From positions 13,093,546 through 13,157,545 of the forward strand of contig NC_135571.1 of NCBI RefSeq assembly GCF_964340395.1: 64,000 bases of DNA, written 5' to 3'. Below are positions 23,310 through 37,000 of this stretch, one piece after another. The translations under genes and the position numbers were made by a program. Below the pieces are notes generated by a model, which was not told where the DNA came from, made no database searches, and was given only the letters and a program-made list of their open reading frames with translations. Positions within the stretch are counted from its first letter, which is position 1, and each line of letters opens with the position of its first letter. The DNA is from Glandiceps talaboti (taxonomy: Eukaryota > Hemichordata > Enteropneusta > Spengelidae).

Positions 23310-24330
23310 AAGCAATTTGACTTGACATACTGGCTTGACAGTATAGCCCACAGACTTGGCTATCTGACTTGACATACTGGCTTGACAGTATAGCCCACAG
23401 ACTTGGCTATCTGACTTGACATACTGGCTTGACAGTATAGCCCAGAGACTTGGCTATCTGACTTGACATACTGGCTTGACAGTATAGCCCAGAGACTTGG
23501 CTATCTGACTTGACATACTGGCTTGACAGTATAGCCCAGAGACTTGGCTATCTGACTTGACATACTGGCTTGACAGTATAGCCCACAGACTTGGCTATCT
23601 GACTTGACATACTGGCTTGACAGCATAGCCCAGAGACTTGGCTATCTGACTTGACATACTGGCTTGACAGCATAGCCCAGAGACTTGGCTATCTGACTTG
23701 ACATACTGGCTTGACAGTATAGCCCAGAGACTTGGCTATCTGACTTGACATACTGGCTTGACAGCATAGCCCAGAGACTTGGCTATCTGACTTGACATAC
23801 TAGCTTGACAGTATAGTCTGGTGACTTGGCTATCTGACTTGACATACTGGCTTGACAGTATAGCCGAGAGACTTGGCTATCTGACTTGACATACTGGCTT
23901 GACAGTATAGCCCAGAGACTTGGCTATCTGACTTGACATACTGACTTGACAATATAGCCCAGAGACTTGGCTATCTGACTTGACATACTGGCCTGACAGT
24001 ATAGCCTAGAGACTTGGCTATCTGACTTGACATACTGGCTTGACAGTATAGCCCAGAGACTTGGCTATCTGACTTGACATACTGACTTGACAATATAGCC
24101 CAGAGACTTGGCTATCTGACTTGACATACTGGCCTGACAGTATAGCCCAGAGACTTGGCTATCTGACTTGACATACTGGCTTGACAGTATAGCCCAGAGA
24201 CTTGGCTATCTGACATACTGGCTTGACAGTATAGCCCACAGACTTGGCTATCTGACTTGACATACATGTACTGGCTTGACAATGACAGTATAGCCATGAG
24301 ACTGGCTATCTGTCTTGACAGTACAGCCTA
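23310..24330. repeat. 47-bp minisatellite, core shared with the 18.5-kb array
   Basis: About 21 units: ACTTGACATACTGGCTTGAC, then AGTATAGCCCAGAGACTTGG and CTATCTG. The first 20 bp are identical to the core of the array at 18460-19390, while the spacer is unrelated. Confidence 0.95.
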
Positions 24331-24334
24331 GATA

Positions 24335-25565
24335 CTTGGCAATCTGACTGGGGCGGCACGTTAAGAATGGTGCTGTAAAACAGGCCGTGGTTTGTGACGA
24401 TGACTGGCATACTGGCTTAACTGACAGTATATTTTTCAAGTCAGATACCATCAATCCAAGCCACTGTACTGAGCAAGTATTTTGCAGTGTATCAATAAAC
24501 TAGTTGATGGCTTCGTGAGTACTCAGGGACCTGAGATTAACCTTTGACCTAAGTCTACAGTGTACATGTAGTGTAGTGTGTCAAAGTGGACAGTGACAAT
24601 CTTTCCCTTGTACAATATATACTACTTGAACTTTACTCGTCTGGCTATGTATTCAGCTATATTGAATAAAACAATTGTATGCCCTATATATAAATCATAG
24701 CAGGTACATCAATCAAATTTCTGAAATGATCTTTACCTTTAAAGGCCCATGTTTCAGTCCTGGGTCATGAATTTATTAATATTCTAATAAGGATTACATG
24801 GGAACATTCTTTTCGTTTGTTGTGGAAAACCTACAGCTCTGGCAAACAAACACTTTTCACAGCTACGATCTTAATAATACTCCTTTAGCCTAAAATGGGC
24901 CTTTAACTTTGTTTGTCATTATACAGTAGTCTCAGTTACCCAGACTCTCACTTAGATAGCGCTAAGGATTGTATCTTTGCAAGTCACCATATTGGACCCA
25001 TAATGCACTGCTCCAGAAGCTACTTCCTGCATGGAATAGTTTTTACACCAAGCAATTAATCCTAATTCAAAGTAGGGCTTTCAAATAAATTGACTCTCAA
25101 GACACACTTTTAGGCCTAAGTTATTGCCATCATGTAGAAATTAAGTAACCATACAATAACAAATTTAAACACAGTTTATGTTTAACAATAAAATCATAAA
25201 ATGACAGCATTTGAAGACACAAACTAAGTTATAGATTAACACTTCTGCTATCAGAGTAAGCCAAAAAAATCCATTGCATTGCAAAGAAGAATTAAAAGTT
25301 GGTTGAACATTTCACATCGGTTGAATTTTTTTTTTTTTCATTTTTGTTCCAAAAACTGGGATCTACAGTGTGGAAACAGAAAAGTATAATTGTATGGCCA
25401 TAATATTTCCTATCATGAATGGGCTGAGTGTAAATGAATGGACTTTGTACCCAAACAAATCAACCACGTGCTCTTGGTTAGATAATAATATCAATAGTAC
25501 TCTGCTTGGCTCTTGTGTGAACTTCCTCAGGAACAGATATAGACATAACACAATTTGATATCTAT
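24335..25565. other. non-coding, nothing recognised
   Basis: No supported exon. A short block near 24975-25020 (TTTGCAAGTCACCATATTGG) weakly recalls the dispersed repeat at 14385 and 43280. Confidence 0.35.
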
Positions 25566-25567
25566 AA

Positions 25568-26085
25568 GAAGTAAAGCACTTTCTCTATGTGCTACACTCA
25601 TTTATAGCATTCATATCAAGTGTAAAAGTATATTGTTTCAATTGGTTTATTTTAGCATGTGGGCCTTTCTAATGTGGTCAATTAGCAAATGAAACGATAC
25701 ACTTTTACACTTGATATGGATGCTATAAACAATTGTGGTACATACAGAAAACACTTTACTTTGGTGTTATGGGTTGTAATAGTAAATGAAACAGTATACT
25801 TTTACACTTGATATGGATGCTATAAATGATTGTGGTACATACAGAAAATGCTTTACTTTGGTGTTATGGGTTGTACTTGATATGGATGATATAAACAATT
25901 GTCATACAAACAGAAAATGCTTTACTTTGGTGTTATGGGTTGTACTTGATATAGATGATATAAACAATTGTCGTACAAACAGAAAATGCTTTACTTTGGT
26001 GTTATGGGTTGTACTTGATATAGATGATATAAACAATTGTGGTACAAACAGAAAATGCTTTACTTTGGTGTTATGAGTTGTATAT
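25568..26085. repeat. foldback element HA with one arm amplified, copy 1
   Basis: The left arm (about 25568-25650; TTCATATCAAGTGTAAAAGT) and an inverted right arm (from 25690; ACACTTTTACACTTGATATG) flank a ~40-bp centre. The right arm then repeats about five times (TACAGAAAATGCTTTACTTT, GGTGTTATGGGTTGTA), with the last units shortened to about 70 bp. The same structure in opposite orientation is at 43855-44375. Confidence 0.85.
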
Positions 26086-26379
26086 CATGTATGATGTAGG
26101 ATTTGAGATAACAGAATGTGATATCATTATGTACCTGTATCTGCACCAACTAATATCATTAATCCTTTTTTTTCCAACTTGTTTTTTTTTATGTATTTGT
26201 AAATAAATATGTGTATTCCAAAACAAAGTCTTAAAATGTCAAAATCCAAAAAATAAATGTCAAATCCATATCCATATGGCCACTTTAATGAATTATATAT
26301 ACAGCAACCATTTCCAAAGAGATTATGAATATCTGATTTCAGGTCAATTTTCATCATGAAGAGATTGTGATAACTTGTA

Positions 26380-26570
26380 TGTTATAACCTTTGATCTACC
26401 AAGGAGCTAGTCTGTATGCCAGCATGGTTTCTAACTAAACCACTGAGTGGAGGTGTAAATGGTAATGATACTGTATAGGAACTAAATTACCAAGGAGTGA
26501 GTGTAGTCTGGATCATGTAAATGGTAACGATAGTGTACAGGAACTAGACTACAATGTACCAAGGAGCTGA
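26380..26570. repeat. dispersed repeat related to the 48-bp array
   Basis: Contains AATGGTAATGATACTGTATA and GGAACTAGACTACAATG, reverse-complement relatives of the units at 27870-28250, plus GGTTTCTAACTAAACCAC. A single-copy relative lies at 34676-34745 in the first intron of the HECT gene. Confidence 0.55.
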
Positions 26571-27868
26571 TGAACATATTTGGTCATCAAGAGATTAAAT
26601 ACATTATCATTGAAGGATTAATTATGTAGCTATTATTCATTTATTAAATAAACCTTTATACCACAGTTACTTGGATATTTCACATGATATAATAATCACT
26701 AATACCAGGGTCACTTGTATTCTTGAAGGTCAAACTAGTTTGTTGAGAAATGATTTAACATGATACAGATATCAAGTGACAATGTCATGTGACATTATGT
26801 ATGATTCATAATCACACATGTTCTAGTACACCACATTCCACAATGATAGCAATCACTTCAGTACCACAGGGGCGTGTAATATTTTATAGATTGTTGTTTT
26901 CTTATTGCTTAGAATGCCGTTTTCTTAGGAAAATATCGTACAAATCTTGCTGCTACAAATGTATCAATCTAGACTATACTACTAAGAAATATCTTTTCCC
27001 TTTACATGTAGGAATATATATTAATCAAAAGGTTGTTATATTTAGTCTGTAGACCTGGAAAACAACAATCTATGAAATATTACATGCCCCTGTGTTCAGT
27101 ACATGTTATGTGGCCTTCAGGTTTGCCATGTGAGTTGCTGATGTACACCGGTTGTCATTCACTGTATGGACATAGTATTCTTAAACTATATAAACATTAT
27201 AGGAATACATAACATTTAATTAACCCTTCCCCCCCCCCCCCTGGACACACACACACACACACACACAGAAACAATACACAAATTAAATATATACAACATA
27301 TGCGACTGTCAAGTGAATTATGAAAGATTATTTTTAACCTAGCCTAGTAACTTATTTTAGTTTTACTATATACAGTGGTGTTGGTTTACAGCGATATAGT
27401 CATACAATACAAGTCTTTCTCAGGTTAATGTTTACCAGTCATGTTAGCCATGTACAAACACAGATAAGGGTGTGACCTTAACATGATGTCACTCCAAGGT
27501 TGAGATAGCACAGACTACCCTTCACATACCTGTACTCAAATCTTTCATTTTCTTCACCTCATAAAGACAAAATATTACTGCAAGCTTTCTGCAATAACAG
27601 CTGTTGACTTCAGAGTATTGGAATCATATTTTCATATCATTATATAAGTTAATTAAAGTATCAAGTCTTTAGGTTATGCAAGTACGAATATCTTAAGAAT
27701 GTAAATAAATAAATAAATAAATAAATGATAAGGTGACTTGCCCATGACATACTAATATGCTACCCCATTATGGAACAGACAGTGGCAAACAACTGTCTAT
27801 GAACATACCATGAAAGTCAGAGATACTGCCATGATCATTATGCCAACAAGTCACATGAAAATTAGTCT
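26571..27868. other. non-coding, minor simple repeats only
   Basis: Includes a C run and (CA)n near 27228-27270 and (AATA)n near 27705-27725. No gene supported. Confidence 0.35.
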
Positions 27869-27869
27869 A

Positions 27870-28250
27870 GTTCCTATACAGTATCGTTATGATTTATACC
27901 TTCACTCACATAGTCTAGTTCCAATACAGTATCGTTATGATTTATACCTTCACTCACATAGTCTAGTTCCTATACAGTATCGTTATGATTTATACCTTCA
28001 CTCACATAGTCTAGTTCATATACAGTATCGTTATGATTTACACCTCCACTCACATAGTCTAGTTCCTATACAGTATCGTTTCCATTTACACCTCCACTCA
28101 CATAGTCGAGTTCCTATACAGTATCGTTACCATTTACACCTCCACTCACATAGTCTAGTTCCTATAGTATACAGTATCGTTACCATTTATAAATTATACC
28201 TTCACTCACTGTATAAAAACTGTGGTTAGAAACCACAGTTGGCATCCAGA
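27870..28250. repeat. 48-bp minisatellite
   Basis: About seven units: AGTCTAGTTCCTATACAGTA, then TCGTTATGATTTATACCTTC and ACTCACAT. The array ends in AACTGTGGTTAGAAACCACA, a short hairpin also hinted at in the 26.4-kb relative. Confidence 0.9.
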
Positions 28251-28259
28251 CTACATGAA

Positions 28260-29680
28260 AATGTTATTTCTTAAATTTTGAAATTGCATGCATGCTTTGT
28301 TGAAACTGTTAATTCAGATAGACTTCATAAAAAAAACTTTCACTGCTTTATGTAAAGTAAGTATGAATAATGTCTATAAATAAACAGTAAGGTGGCTGGT
28401 ACTTTCCCATGATGACATACCCCTATACCATGTCATCTGAAAATGTCACAGGTAAGGTCTACTGTCCCACTCACATACCCCCAGGGTTCATCATGTTATT
28501 GTGTGTCCGGGATGCAATGCATTTCAATGGGCCCCTATCATAACATGTCAACTGAAATGTCACAGTATGGTAACATGTCAACTGAAAATGTCACAGTAAG
28601 GTATTCACATTTTGCTGAAATTTTTACTTACATCTCGAGTACAATTAATTTAATAAATTTGGCCTAGATTTCCATCTTGACATTATGAATATATGAATAT
28701 ATTAAGGTACTCGCCCAATACACACCCCCATTACACCTCCGACAAGGAAGTCTCTTCCTTGTAAGTTGTATGTGATTACACCCAGTCATGTGAAATGTTA
28801 AAGCATGCATATTTATTACTTTGTTGACAACTGTCATCAACACCTCCCGGATGTCATGTGTGCATTCCTTAGATCCTGTCTGACGCTTTATTATATGTCT
28901 GGTATCAACTTGACCAATCATACACTTAGAAACGTAAATAAAGATGTATGGAATGCTAACATTGCAATGCTCTTGAACTTGCTCGACCCTGAAGGTGACG
29001 ATCATGCTCTCGCACAAGGTCGGGCACCAGCGATGTCCGAGTAATGCACTGTACTGTAGTGTTAGTGAGTTTGTTAGACAACGTTCCCCTAAATTGCCGA
29101 ATGACAACATCAACATCGCACAGGTACCGTACACTAATACGACGTATAATGACGTTGTTGTTGTTATGGTGCTTTCTTACTTTCATTTCTAAAGAGTGTT
29201 ACTTCTAATACTTGTCGATGCATGTAAAGTGTATGACAATCAACGCAACGCAGTGGCTTACATTACGGAGTTACAATATTTGGGAATTTTGGAAGTCTCG
29301 AGAATGGTATGAGAACAAGTTACTCTGGGTAACAACACTGATTCGATTGCATTTCTTTACGAATGATTAGGAAAATAACACATCATTTGTCTAGCTCGTA
29401 TTTCAGACACTTCGCAGTTCGTCGTATTTGTTGGCATTGGTTCAAGACCGGTGTACGTCGATCTGTAGTGAGGCATTTACCGTACATGTATACACACAAT
29501 ATAAATGCATAGGCCGCCGGCCGCCCTGGGGTACGACACTTCAGATTACATTAACTTACCGCGATAATTCCATACAATATACTACTTTCATTGCAAAATA
29601 ACAACATCTTCTGTAAAATAATGAATATCAATTCAAGAAAATTAGCCAAAAGACTATATTGGGAATAAACAAATGGAGAT
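28260..29680. other. non-coding, increasingly CpG-containing to the right
   Basis: Open frames at 28664-29134 (minus) and 28805-29044 (plus) lack recognisable homology. CpG and GC content rise towards 29500 (CCGCCGGCCGCCCTGGGG), consistent with approach to a promoter. Confidence 0.35.
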
Positions 29681-29689
29681 TTTTACCTC

Positions 29690-29830
29690 TAACTATTAGG
29701 TTTCGCAGCAACAACCATTCACCGCTTACCGGCCAGATCTCCAAACATGAACTAGGCGACCTTTGCACATGCGCATTATGAACATGGCCTAAACGGATGT
29801 GACGTTCTCCATTGATTTTTACTCTGACCG
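29690..29830 (-). promoter_or_regulatory. CPT1: candidate CPT1 promoter / non-coding first exon
   Basis: On the minus strand the sequence reads CGTCACATCCG, then TGCGCATGTGC (close to the NRF1 palindrome), then GGAGATCTGGCCG followed by GTAAGC, a good splice donor at 29730/29729. A non-coding exon ending here could splice to the acceptor at 17917. Nuclear respiratory factor control of a CPT1 gene would make sense but is inference; no transcript was seen. Confidence 0.3.
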
Positions 29831-31058
29831 TCAGAAGATAAAGATCTCTAGGATAACACAAATATTTAAGTAAAGTTAAAACAATACATAAATGATATTG
29901 AAAATACAAAAACCGGCAAAACTGCAATTGAATAAAAGACTATTGGAAATAAATAAACTCACTTACTTCCAATTTGGATATGGGATTCTTTAACTTTTGT
30001 AAGTACATGAAGTACATCTTAGTCAACCTAAATTTTAAAAAATCTTTGCCAACATTTTTACAACTTTTACATGTAACATAAATATATTGTCACATAGTAC
30101 TCATACCAATCAAATCATAGAAATGAAAAGTTGAAGAATTCATTTTCAAGTTACAAGTAGGTATTCCTGGTATACTACGGTTGACCTTGGGATAATTTTA
30201 TGTCAGTATAATTACTATAAGGGTTGACCTTCGTGAATAGGGGCTTAAGCGCTTACGCTTAAGATAATAGTTATGCTTACGTAAAACAAACAAACAAACA
30301 AACAAACTCAACCTTGACAAATATGACAGCTGATTATAACGATAATGTGTCGATTACAATTCAAATATATATTTATGTTTTCGATATCAAATAACTTGCT
30401 CCCAAGGAGGTTTTATTTCTACGTTTCGGTCCTGTTCAAAGGACGGTCAGGAATCTAAAAACGAATAAAAAACCAGTGGATAATAAATAAAGTGTAAAAC
30501 ATATGTACAACAAATTGATGTGTCTATCAATGATATTGCAACGGGAAATTACTACGATACGTTGCAACATGGAGTCTGCAATGGTTATGTTAACGGTCTT
30601 GGAGTAAGACTTTGGGTCTGCGGCTTTGGGGTTGCCGCTTAGCTCACATGTAATAAATACCTCGACTCACGTACACTGAAGTGCCAAGTTCTCTGTGATC
30701 GTTGTGTTATTACAGTGGCCAATCAACAGTATGCATAGGTTTACTTCCAGACATGTTACTTCCATAGATAAACTAGAGAACGTTTATCATCAAAACACAT
30801 ATAAATTACAGAAAAATACGCAAAATGTTCAATTTCCACAACTTTACACACGATTGTTGAACACTAATAAGTTACCCTTTCTTTTCGAATTCTCTATCGA
30901 ATGTATCAAAACCAAGTTTTAGGACACGTAGTACCTGTGACGTCATCTACTAACGTTTTGGTCAACTTCACTTAGTCAGTTGACGACATTTATGACGTTT
31001 TAGTCAATTTTCGAAGCAGATCACGACTCGGAAGCCTTCGTAGTGTTTTCTGATTCGC

Positions 31059-31072
31059 CCGCCCTCTTGTGG
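31059..31072 (-). promoter_or_regulatory. CTCF-like motif between divergent genes
   Basis: The minus strand reads CCACAAGAGGGCGG, fitting the CCACNAGRKGGC core. It lies between the CPT1 side and the HECT gene, where an insulator would be plausible. Motif only. Confidence 0.35.
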
Positions 31073-33619
31073 TGAAACTATCTCTTCAGTCGTTTTCTGC
31101 TGGTCTCTGACATGGCATGATAACTCTATATGTGACAAAAAATGAACCAGACACCTGCGAATTCAGAGAAATAAAAGTACTCCATAAAATACATATATAC
31201 AAGATCTAGCACACAGCAAAACTTTTACCTCTACAGGTTTTTAAAGATTAACTTACCCTGATCAGATCTTCAGTAATTTACCTATCTATATTTGATTTAT
31301 TTCGTTCTTTATACCACTTCGTTGAAATTTCTAAAAGGTACTTGTGACAGAGTGCGTAGCATACAAAATTAAAATGTAAGTTACCATGTCTCATTTGCAG
31401 CAAGTGCACTTATCAAGCGTTCGTCATGATCAGAGATGCCATAAATCAACAGGTGGTTTAATGCTGTGCACACCCAACTTGCAGTTACCACACGTTTGTA
31501 ACTATTGGCAACAACACGTACATCTTGGGAAATTTGTCCTTAGATATACCGAACTACATGGTATCAGTTATTAGCAACGTCTACAGGCCGGGTATGGTGG
31601 TGAGGCACGAATCCAGGTGACTGTGACGCAAGACACATATTATAATGGATTGCTTTGGTGATCGCAACAAAGTCTGCAAGTAGGCGTGTATAGTGGACAA
31701 TGCATTACAATGAAAACGAACAATATAGCTGCCTTTTATCGTGTTTGGTCATGTTTCTATGCAATAAAGTTCTTTAGTGTGTCGCAGTCTCACCTCCACA
31801 AATGAATTAAAAGCCACCGTGACCCTTCAACTTATTGAGTTGATCTCTGCGACCGTGCAAATAGTGACGTTTTTAAAAGTATAGTGCACCCAGCAACTGA
31901 ATGGAAATCAGTTGCCGATTACCGTACGAGTTGTTTTGGGTGCTACAATAGTGTTTATTCAAGTCAGATAACGGGAGACCGTCCAGACATGATTATTATG
32001 TTCAACCCACTAGAGTAACGATCAGCTGGGTTGTGCTACTGTATTTGGAGTCTAGGCGATAGTTCTCGTCTGTGAATGTCTAGCTTGTCTGTTATACCGT
32101 CCCGTAGACGCCGTACGTATTCTGCTGTGATACGACCATAACAAATAAGCCGTTCGTGTCTGTGTTGTAATTTTACGAGTTACACAACGTCTTCTTGGAC
32201 AAAGGTAAGTTGTGTTTACGATGTTCGTCCATGACAGTAGCTTACATTACCAACACACTAAATAGCTCAACTCAGTAGCACGACTATTTCACATACTTGA
32301 ACTATTTCGAACAGATCTATCAAGTCATGTGAACAAAGATAACGACCCAATTCAATGAAATTCGTTAAAAAAAATATGACCACTTTTCACCAGTCTCGTT
32401 TGATACTATACATTTACACCGTTTGTACCATCGTAGCCCATAATATTACAAATTCAGACGCTACAAATTATTTGGAAATCACAACTCTTGAAAGATTAGA
32501 CAGAAGCCGGTAGACTGTAGCTGTGCCAATCCAGGTCAACTTCACAGTCACTTGTGAGCTAATATTCTATTCTATATGGTTATATATATTACAAATGAAT
32601 GTTTAACAAATAGCGTCCCCGGTGTCTGCATTGGAAGAACATTCAAAGGTACCTAATAATAATATAATGTCATTATTTTGTATTATGGCTACCCCTGAAT
32701 AGAATATTAGTTTACAAGTGCCTGTGGTCAACTTACATGTCATGTTGCAACTATGCATGTCTTTTGGAAACTTTCGAGAATTCTCTAGATTTGTTTAAAT
32801 GGACGAGGTGGGGGGGGGGGAGGGGTGTGCACGTAGTGGTATATGTGCAATATAATAACAAAATATACCTATATGCCATGGTATAGCAGTTAATAGTTTA
32901 TCAGTTTAGCCTTCAAGAAGAATTCTATATTCCCCAACATGGTATTGTTGGTATGACACTAGGAATGCGGAAATTGTAAGTCTTCGACAGACGTACACAG
33001 AAAACCTGCACTAGATTAATGTGCTAAAAACGAGGAAGGCTTACCCAGCTATAGCTGTCTAGATAAAGTGTAACTAATATATTTCTTACTTGTCTGTCTA
33101 TACATGTATAAGCTTACAGTACTTTATGACGTCTGTAGTGACTACTAATACACGACGGCGTTGACAGAAATAGCAACATTGTCCTAAATAAGCCACTGCA
33201 GTCAACAGTGTACTGACATACTTTGTGTTTGTATTGGAGGTATTGACACTATATACAGATAACAAAACGACAAATACAACAAATGTACGGAGACTTTGGC
33301 ATAGTGCCATAATTAATATACCAGTCGTTGCAATTGTTCGTAAAATACTGTCGATCCATTTTGAGCATATACGTCATTTTAAACTTTACTAACTACTGTA
33401 TGTATTAACAAGGGCGTGTACTGCTTCACAGAAGAACCTCTGTCGATGACTTTAAACTTATAATTATTTATCGGTTACCATGGTTATGTAGATCCCTATA
33501 TAGTTTCTGGCACTTTCCTCACCAAGCATGCAACCTTATATTGAATTATGTTTACAAATTGCAATTTCTCCGATTTTTGAGTTGAAGGAACATCAGAATA
33601 TGGAAAATTTTGGTACACG

Positions 33620-33830
<211 letters not shown>

Positions 33831-34046
33831 CTCCACCCCAAGGCTCTCTGTCTGTCGCTCTCACGCCCCCACTTCTTTTCAATTCTTGCAATCTGCATAT
33901 AATTGTGTTCATTCTATAGACATTGTCAATGGTTGATAACCAAATACATTAAATTACTTATAGTTACCACAAATACGACTAAGAGACAGGAATTACGTTC
34001 CACCCGACCAAACCAAATCATTCATCACCGACTATAGTGTAATCGG

Positions 34047-34053
34047 TATAAAA
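34047..34053 (+). promoter_or_regulatory. TATA box of the HECT gene
   Basis: TATAAAA lies 46 bp before the ATG at 34099, implying transcription starts near 34077 with a leader of about 20 nt. Alternatively a spliced leader exon comes from further upstream. Confidence 0.5.
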
Positions 34054-34098
34054 TACAAGACCAGAGAATTATGGGTACTTTCTATCTGTCTTCATAAC

Positions 34099-37000
34099 AT
34101 GGGCTGTGCATCATCTAAATCTGCTCGTACTGCACAGAGAAGGGATACGAATACAGTTGAAAAAGTTATTTTCGGCCGACAAGGTAAGATATTTCAAAAT
34201 ATATAAAGTTTCTATCAACTTTTATTGCACAATGTGTTTACAGATCACACACGAACTCTGAGTTCTAGTCATCAACTCACACTCAAACCCTTTAAAAATC
34301 TGCAACCCTTTGGAATTGTTGTGACCGATATCCGTACTGCACCAAATATTGAATTTTATCTGACAATCTTTGAAGTATTTTCACATTTCGACATCAGACA
34401 AGGTGTCTTCCTTGGGTAAAGATGTGTAGGCTGAACTATATTGTTAGTATAGGTAACACATCTTTCAAACTGTATCTGTGACCTTTGACCCACGTCGAAA
34501 ATCACGTATATGGATTAAAAGTCCCGGAATATCACAATTTCATTTTGATCATTCAATTCGATACAAAATTAAGTGAAAACAAAGTCACGTGTTGTTTCCT
34601 TTATGATCTCGTCGATGTGTCGACCATTATCACTGCTTTACTTTACCATGTCACTTTAAACATTCAACATGTGTTTAGTCTAGTCCCTATACGGTGTCGT
34701 TATGATTTACACAGTGGTTAAATTAGAGACCACGTTAGCATCCAGAGTAACATATGTGTTATTTATTTTATTTTTATTTCATTTTCTTCAAGACAAATCG
34801 ATTGGTTATACCAAACCACAGATCCCACTTATCATAGATCCTCGTACACATCAATATGATTCACAAACCAATCCATTCTCACTCCTTCCCAACGAATTAG
34901 AAGAACTTGAGGGTAACACATCACATCCTGTGGTAAAACGAGAAAATATCCTCGAAGGAGCCAGGAAACTCGTCAAAGAAATCAACCCGTCGGCAGATAT
35001 AAACGAACGGAGTGTCATTGAAATATCAAAAACTTTGAACGAGGATGAATTTGAAGCTCGTCTTTCCAATGCTGCACGCAGAAAACGTTAGTATTTTGTA
35101 CATTTTATTTTCACATTTTATAAGTCGGCAACACAATATTTACGCCCTCCCCCGCCCTACAAAGTTTATTGTAACGACTCTTACAGTAAGTTTAATTTAG
35201 ACGTCGACGTTTTCGTAGTGAGATAAAATGATTCTACACATGTATATACAAACACGTACGCGTATTAACACACATGTACGCACGCAAGCACACACACACA
35301 CACACAGACAGACAGACACACACACACAGACACACACATATGACATATGTTGCAAGAGATTTTTTGATATGGTAGCTAGTCTGACTTTTTTCATTTACAA
35401 TTGTAGCTACCGAATGTAAGATTAAACTGACAATCAACTTATAATGACAATGCTAATTAACGTGTAATTACGTCACTTCCTTACATTTTCCAGGACCAAG
35501 GCGTCCAGTATCTCTTGAAGTGATATCTGGCTCATGCGCAGAACTCACCATAGAATGGACCGTGAACTCACGGAGAAAAAACAGACACGAAATTTACTGT
35601 ACAAGTGATGGTGACGAGAAACACCTTGTCGGGAATACCGTTGAGGGCATCAATACCTACATGATAACCGGACTGAAACCAGCAACTGAGTATCAGATTG
35701 AAGTTATTGGAGTAAATTGTGAAGATGGTGTTATTCTAAGAAGTGAACCTGCCACGATGAGAACTGAAACAGGTCAGTTCATAGATCGTGGTATTTTTCA
35801 TTGAAACTACAGGGAAAAGTCATTTGACGCACGTGCTCTTCATCTATTTAGGACAATATAGAATAACACTAAACCATACTAGAACCAGATGTAAAATGAA
35901 ATGCCAGGGGTTGTTGTATATATATCCTTTGTTATCATCAATGTATATACTAAATCAAGATTCCAAAAAAACATTAATTATGCAAATGACTCAATAAAAA
36001 TAAAAAGCTACGTCATCAAGCGATATCAGATATGTGTGCTTTGTTATCATCCATGCATGTACCAAATCACGTTTAATTTGAAGATTGCAATATTAATTAC
36101 CAAAACTCATTTATTATGCAAATGACTTAGTAAGTTTAGGGGAAAAGGTTACACCCGTTACCTATATCAAACACGTACACTTTGTTATCTCTCAATAATT
36201 AGGCCAGATTATGTTAAATTCAAAAGTTTTAATTAAAGTGTTTATTTCCGAGGCGCATTTCACGTTCAAAAGTTAAGGATCCATAATTAGTTTTTTTTCT
36301 ACATTTTTATTTGCTTTGTTGAAATATATGTGTTTGTTTTCCCTATAGGAGCTTATTTTCATGCCGGATTGCGTCCCAGGGAAATAACAGATAAGTCCGT
36401 ATCTATCAAATGGGATCCAGCGATTGGAAAGTTTGATAACTATAGTATTGTTCATCATGGCCCAGACGGTGAGGAAATCGAAGATGCGTTTGTAGGTCCA
36501 GAAACAAGAACGTGTAAAATCGAAGGATTAAAACCCAATGTAAAATATTTGATCATTGTTAGAGTGGTTTGTTGTGATTCTCTGGTCAGTGGAGACGAAG
36601 CATCCATCGAAGTTGTAACAGGTAGGTAATTATAACTTTCGTCTGAAGATCATTTCCCGTCAATAAGATGTCATATATTATGACTTTGTTCCCTGAGCAG
36701 ATAGGTGACATTTTTAATTCCTTAAATTTTAATTTCAAATGTGTATGTCTGCTGTAGAGTTTGTAAGACTTATAGTGTGTGCAAGTGCTTAGAAGTTCGC
36801 TATTAAATGATGGCTGAAGCATCTTTAAAAGCATTCGTGATTTTTCCCAATTATTAGTTAGTCACAATAGCAAAAGCTTGTACAAAAAAGAGTGATTTTC
36901 CACAATAGCGAGATCAGATATGAATCATACATAACATCACCAGTTATCAAATTCCAGTATTAAAAGTTTTAGGCTATTTGTTCCTTGAAAGACGATAAGT

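Noticed and set aside
23310-24330. CRISPR-like regular array (shared core, regular spacing)
   Set aside because: Animal DNA, and the spacers between cores are the same in all units, so it is a minisatellite.
28664-29134. 156-codon minus-strand frame
   Set aside because: No recognisable domain, overlaps other frames on the plus strand, and no splice or promoter support.
29628-29927. 99-codon minus-strand frame as a gene
   Set aside because: Composition and lack of homology point to chance; the segment is better explained as a candidate promoter or non-coding exon.
32000-32210. Leader exon of the HECT gene ending at CTTGGACAAAG|GTAAGT
   Set aside because: The donor is good but no partner acceptor near 34099 is convincing, and a TATA box sits just upstream of the ATG; kept only as a possibility.
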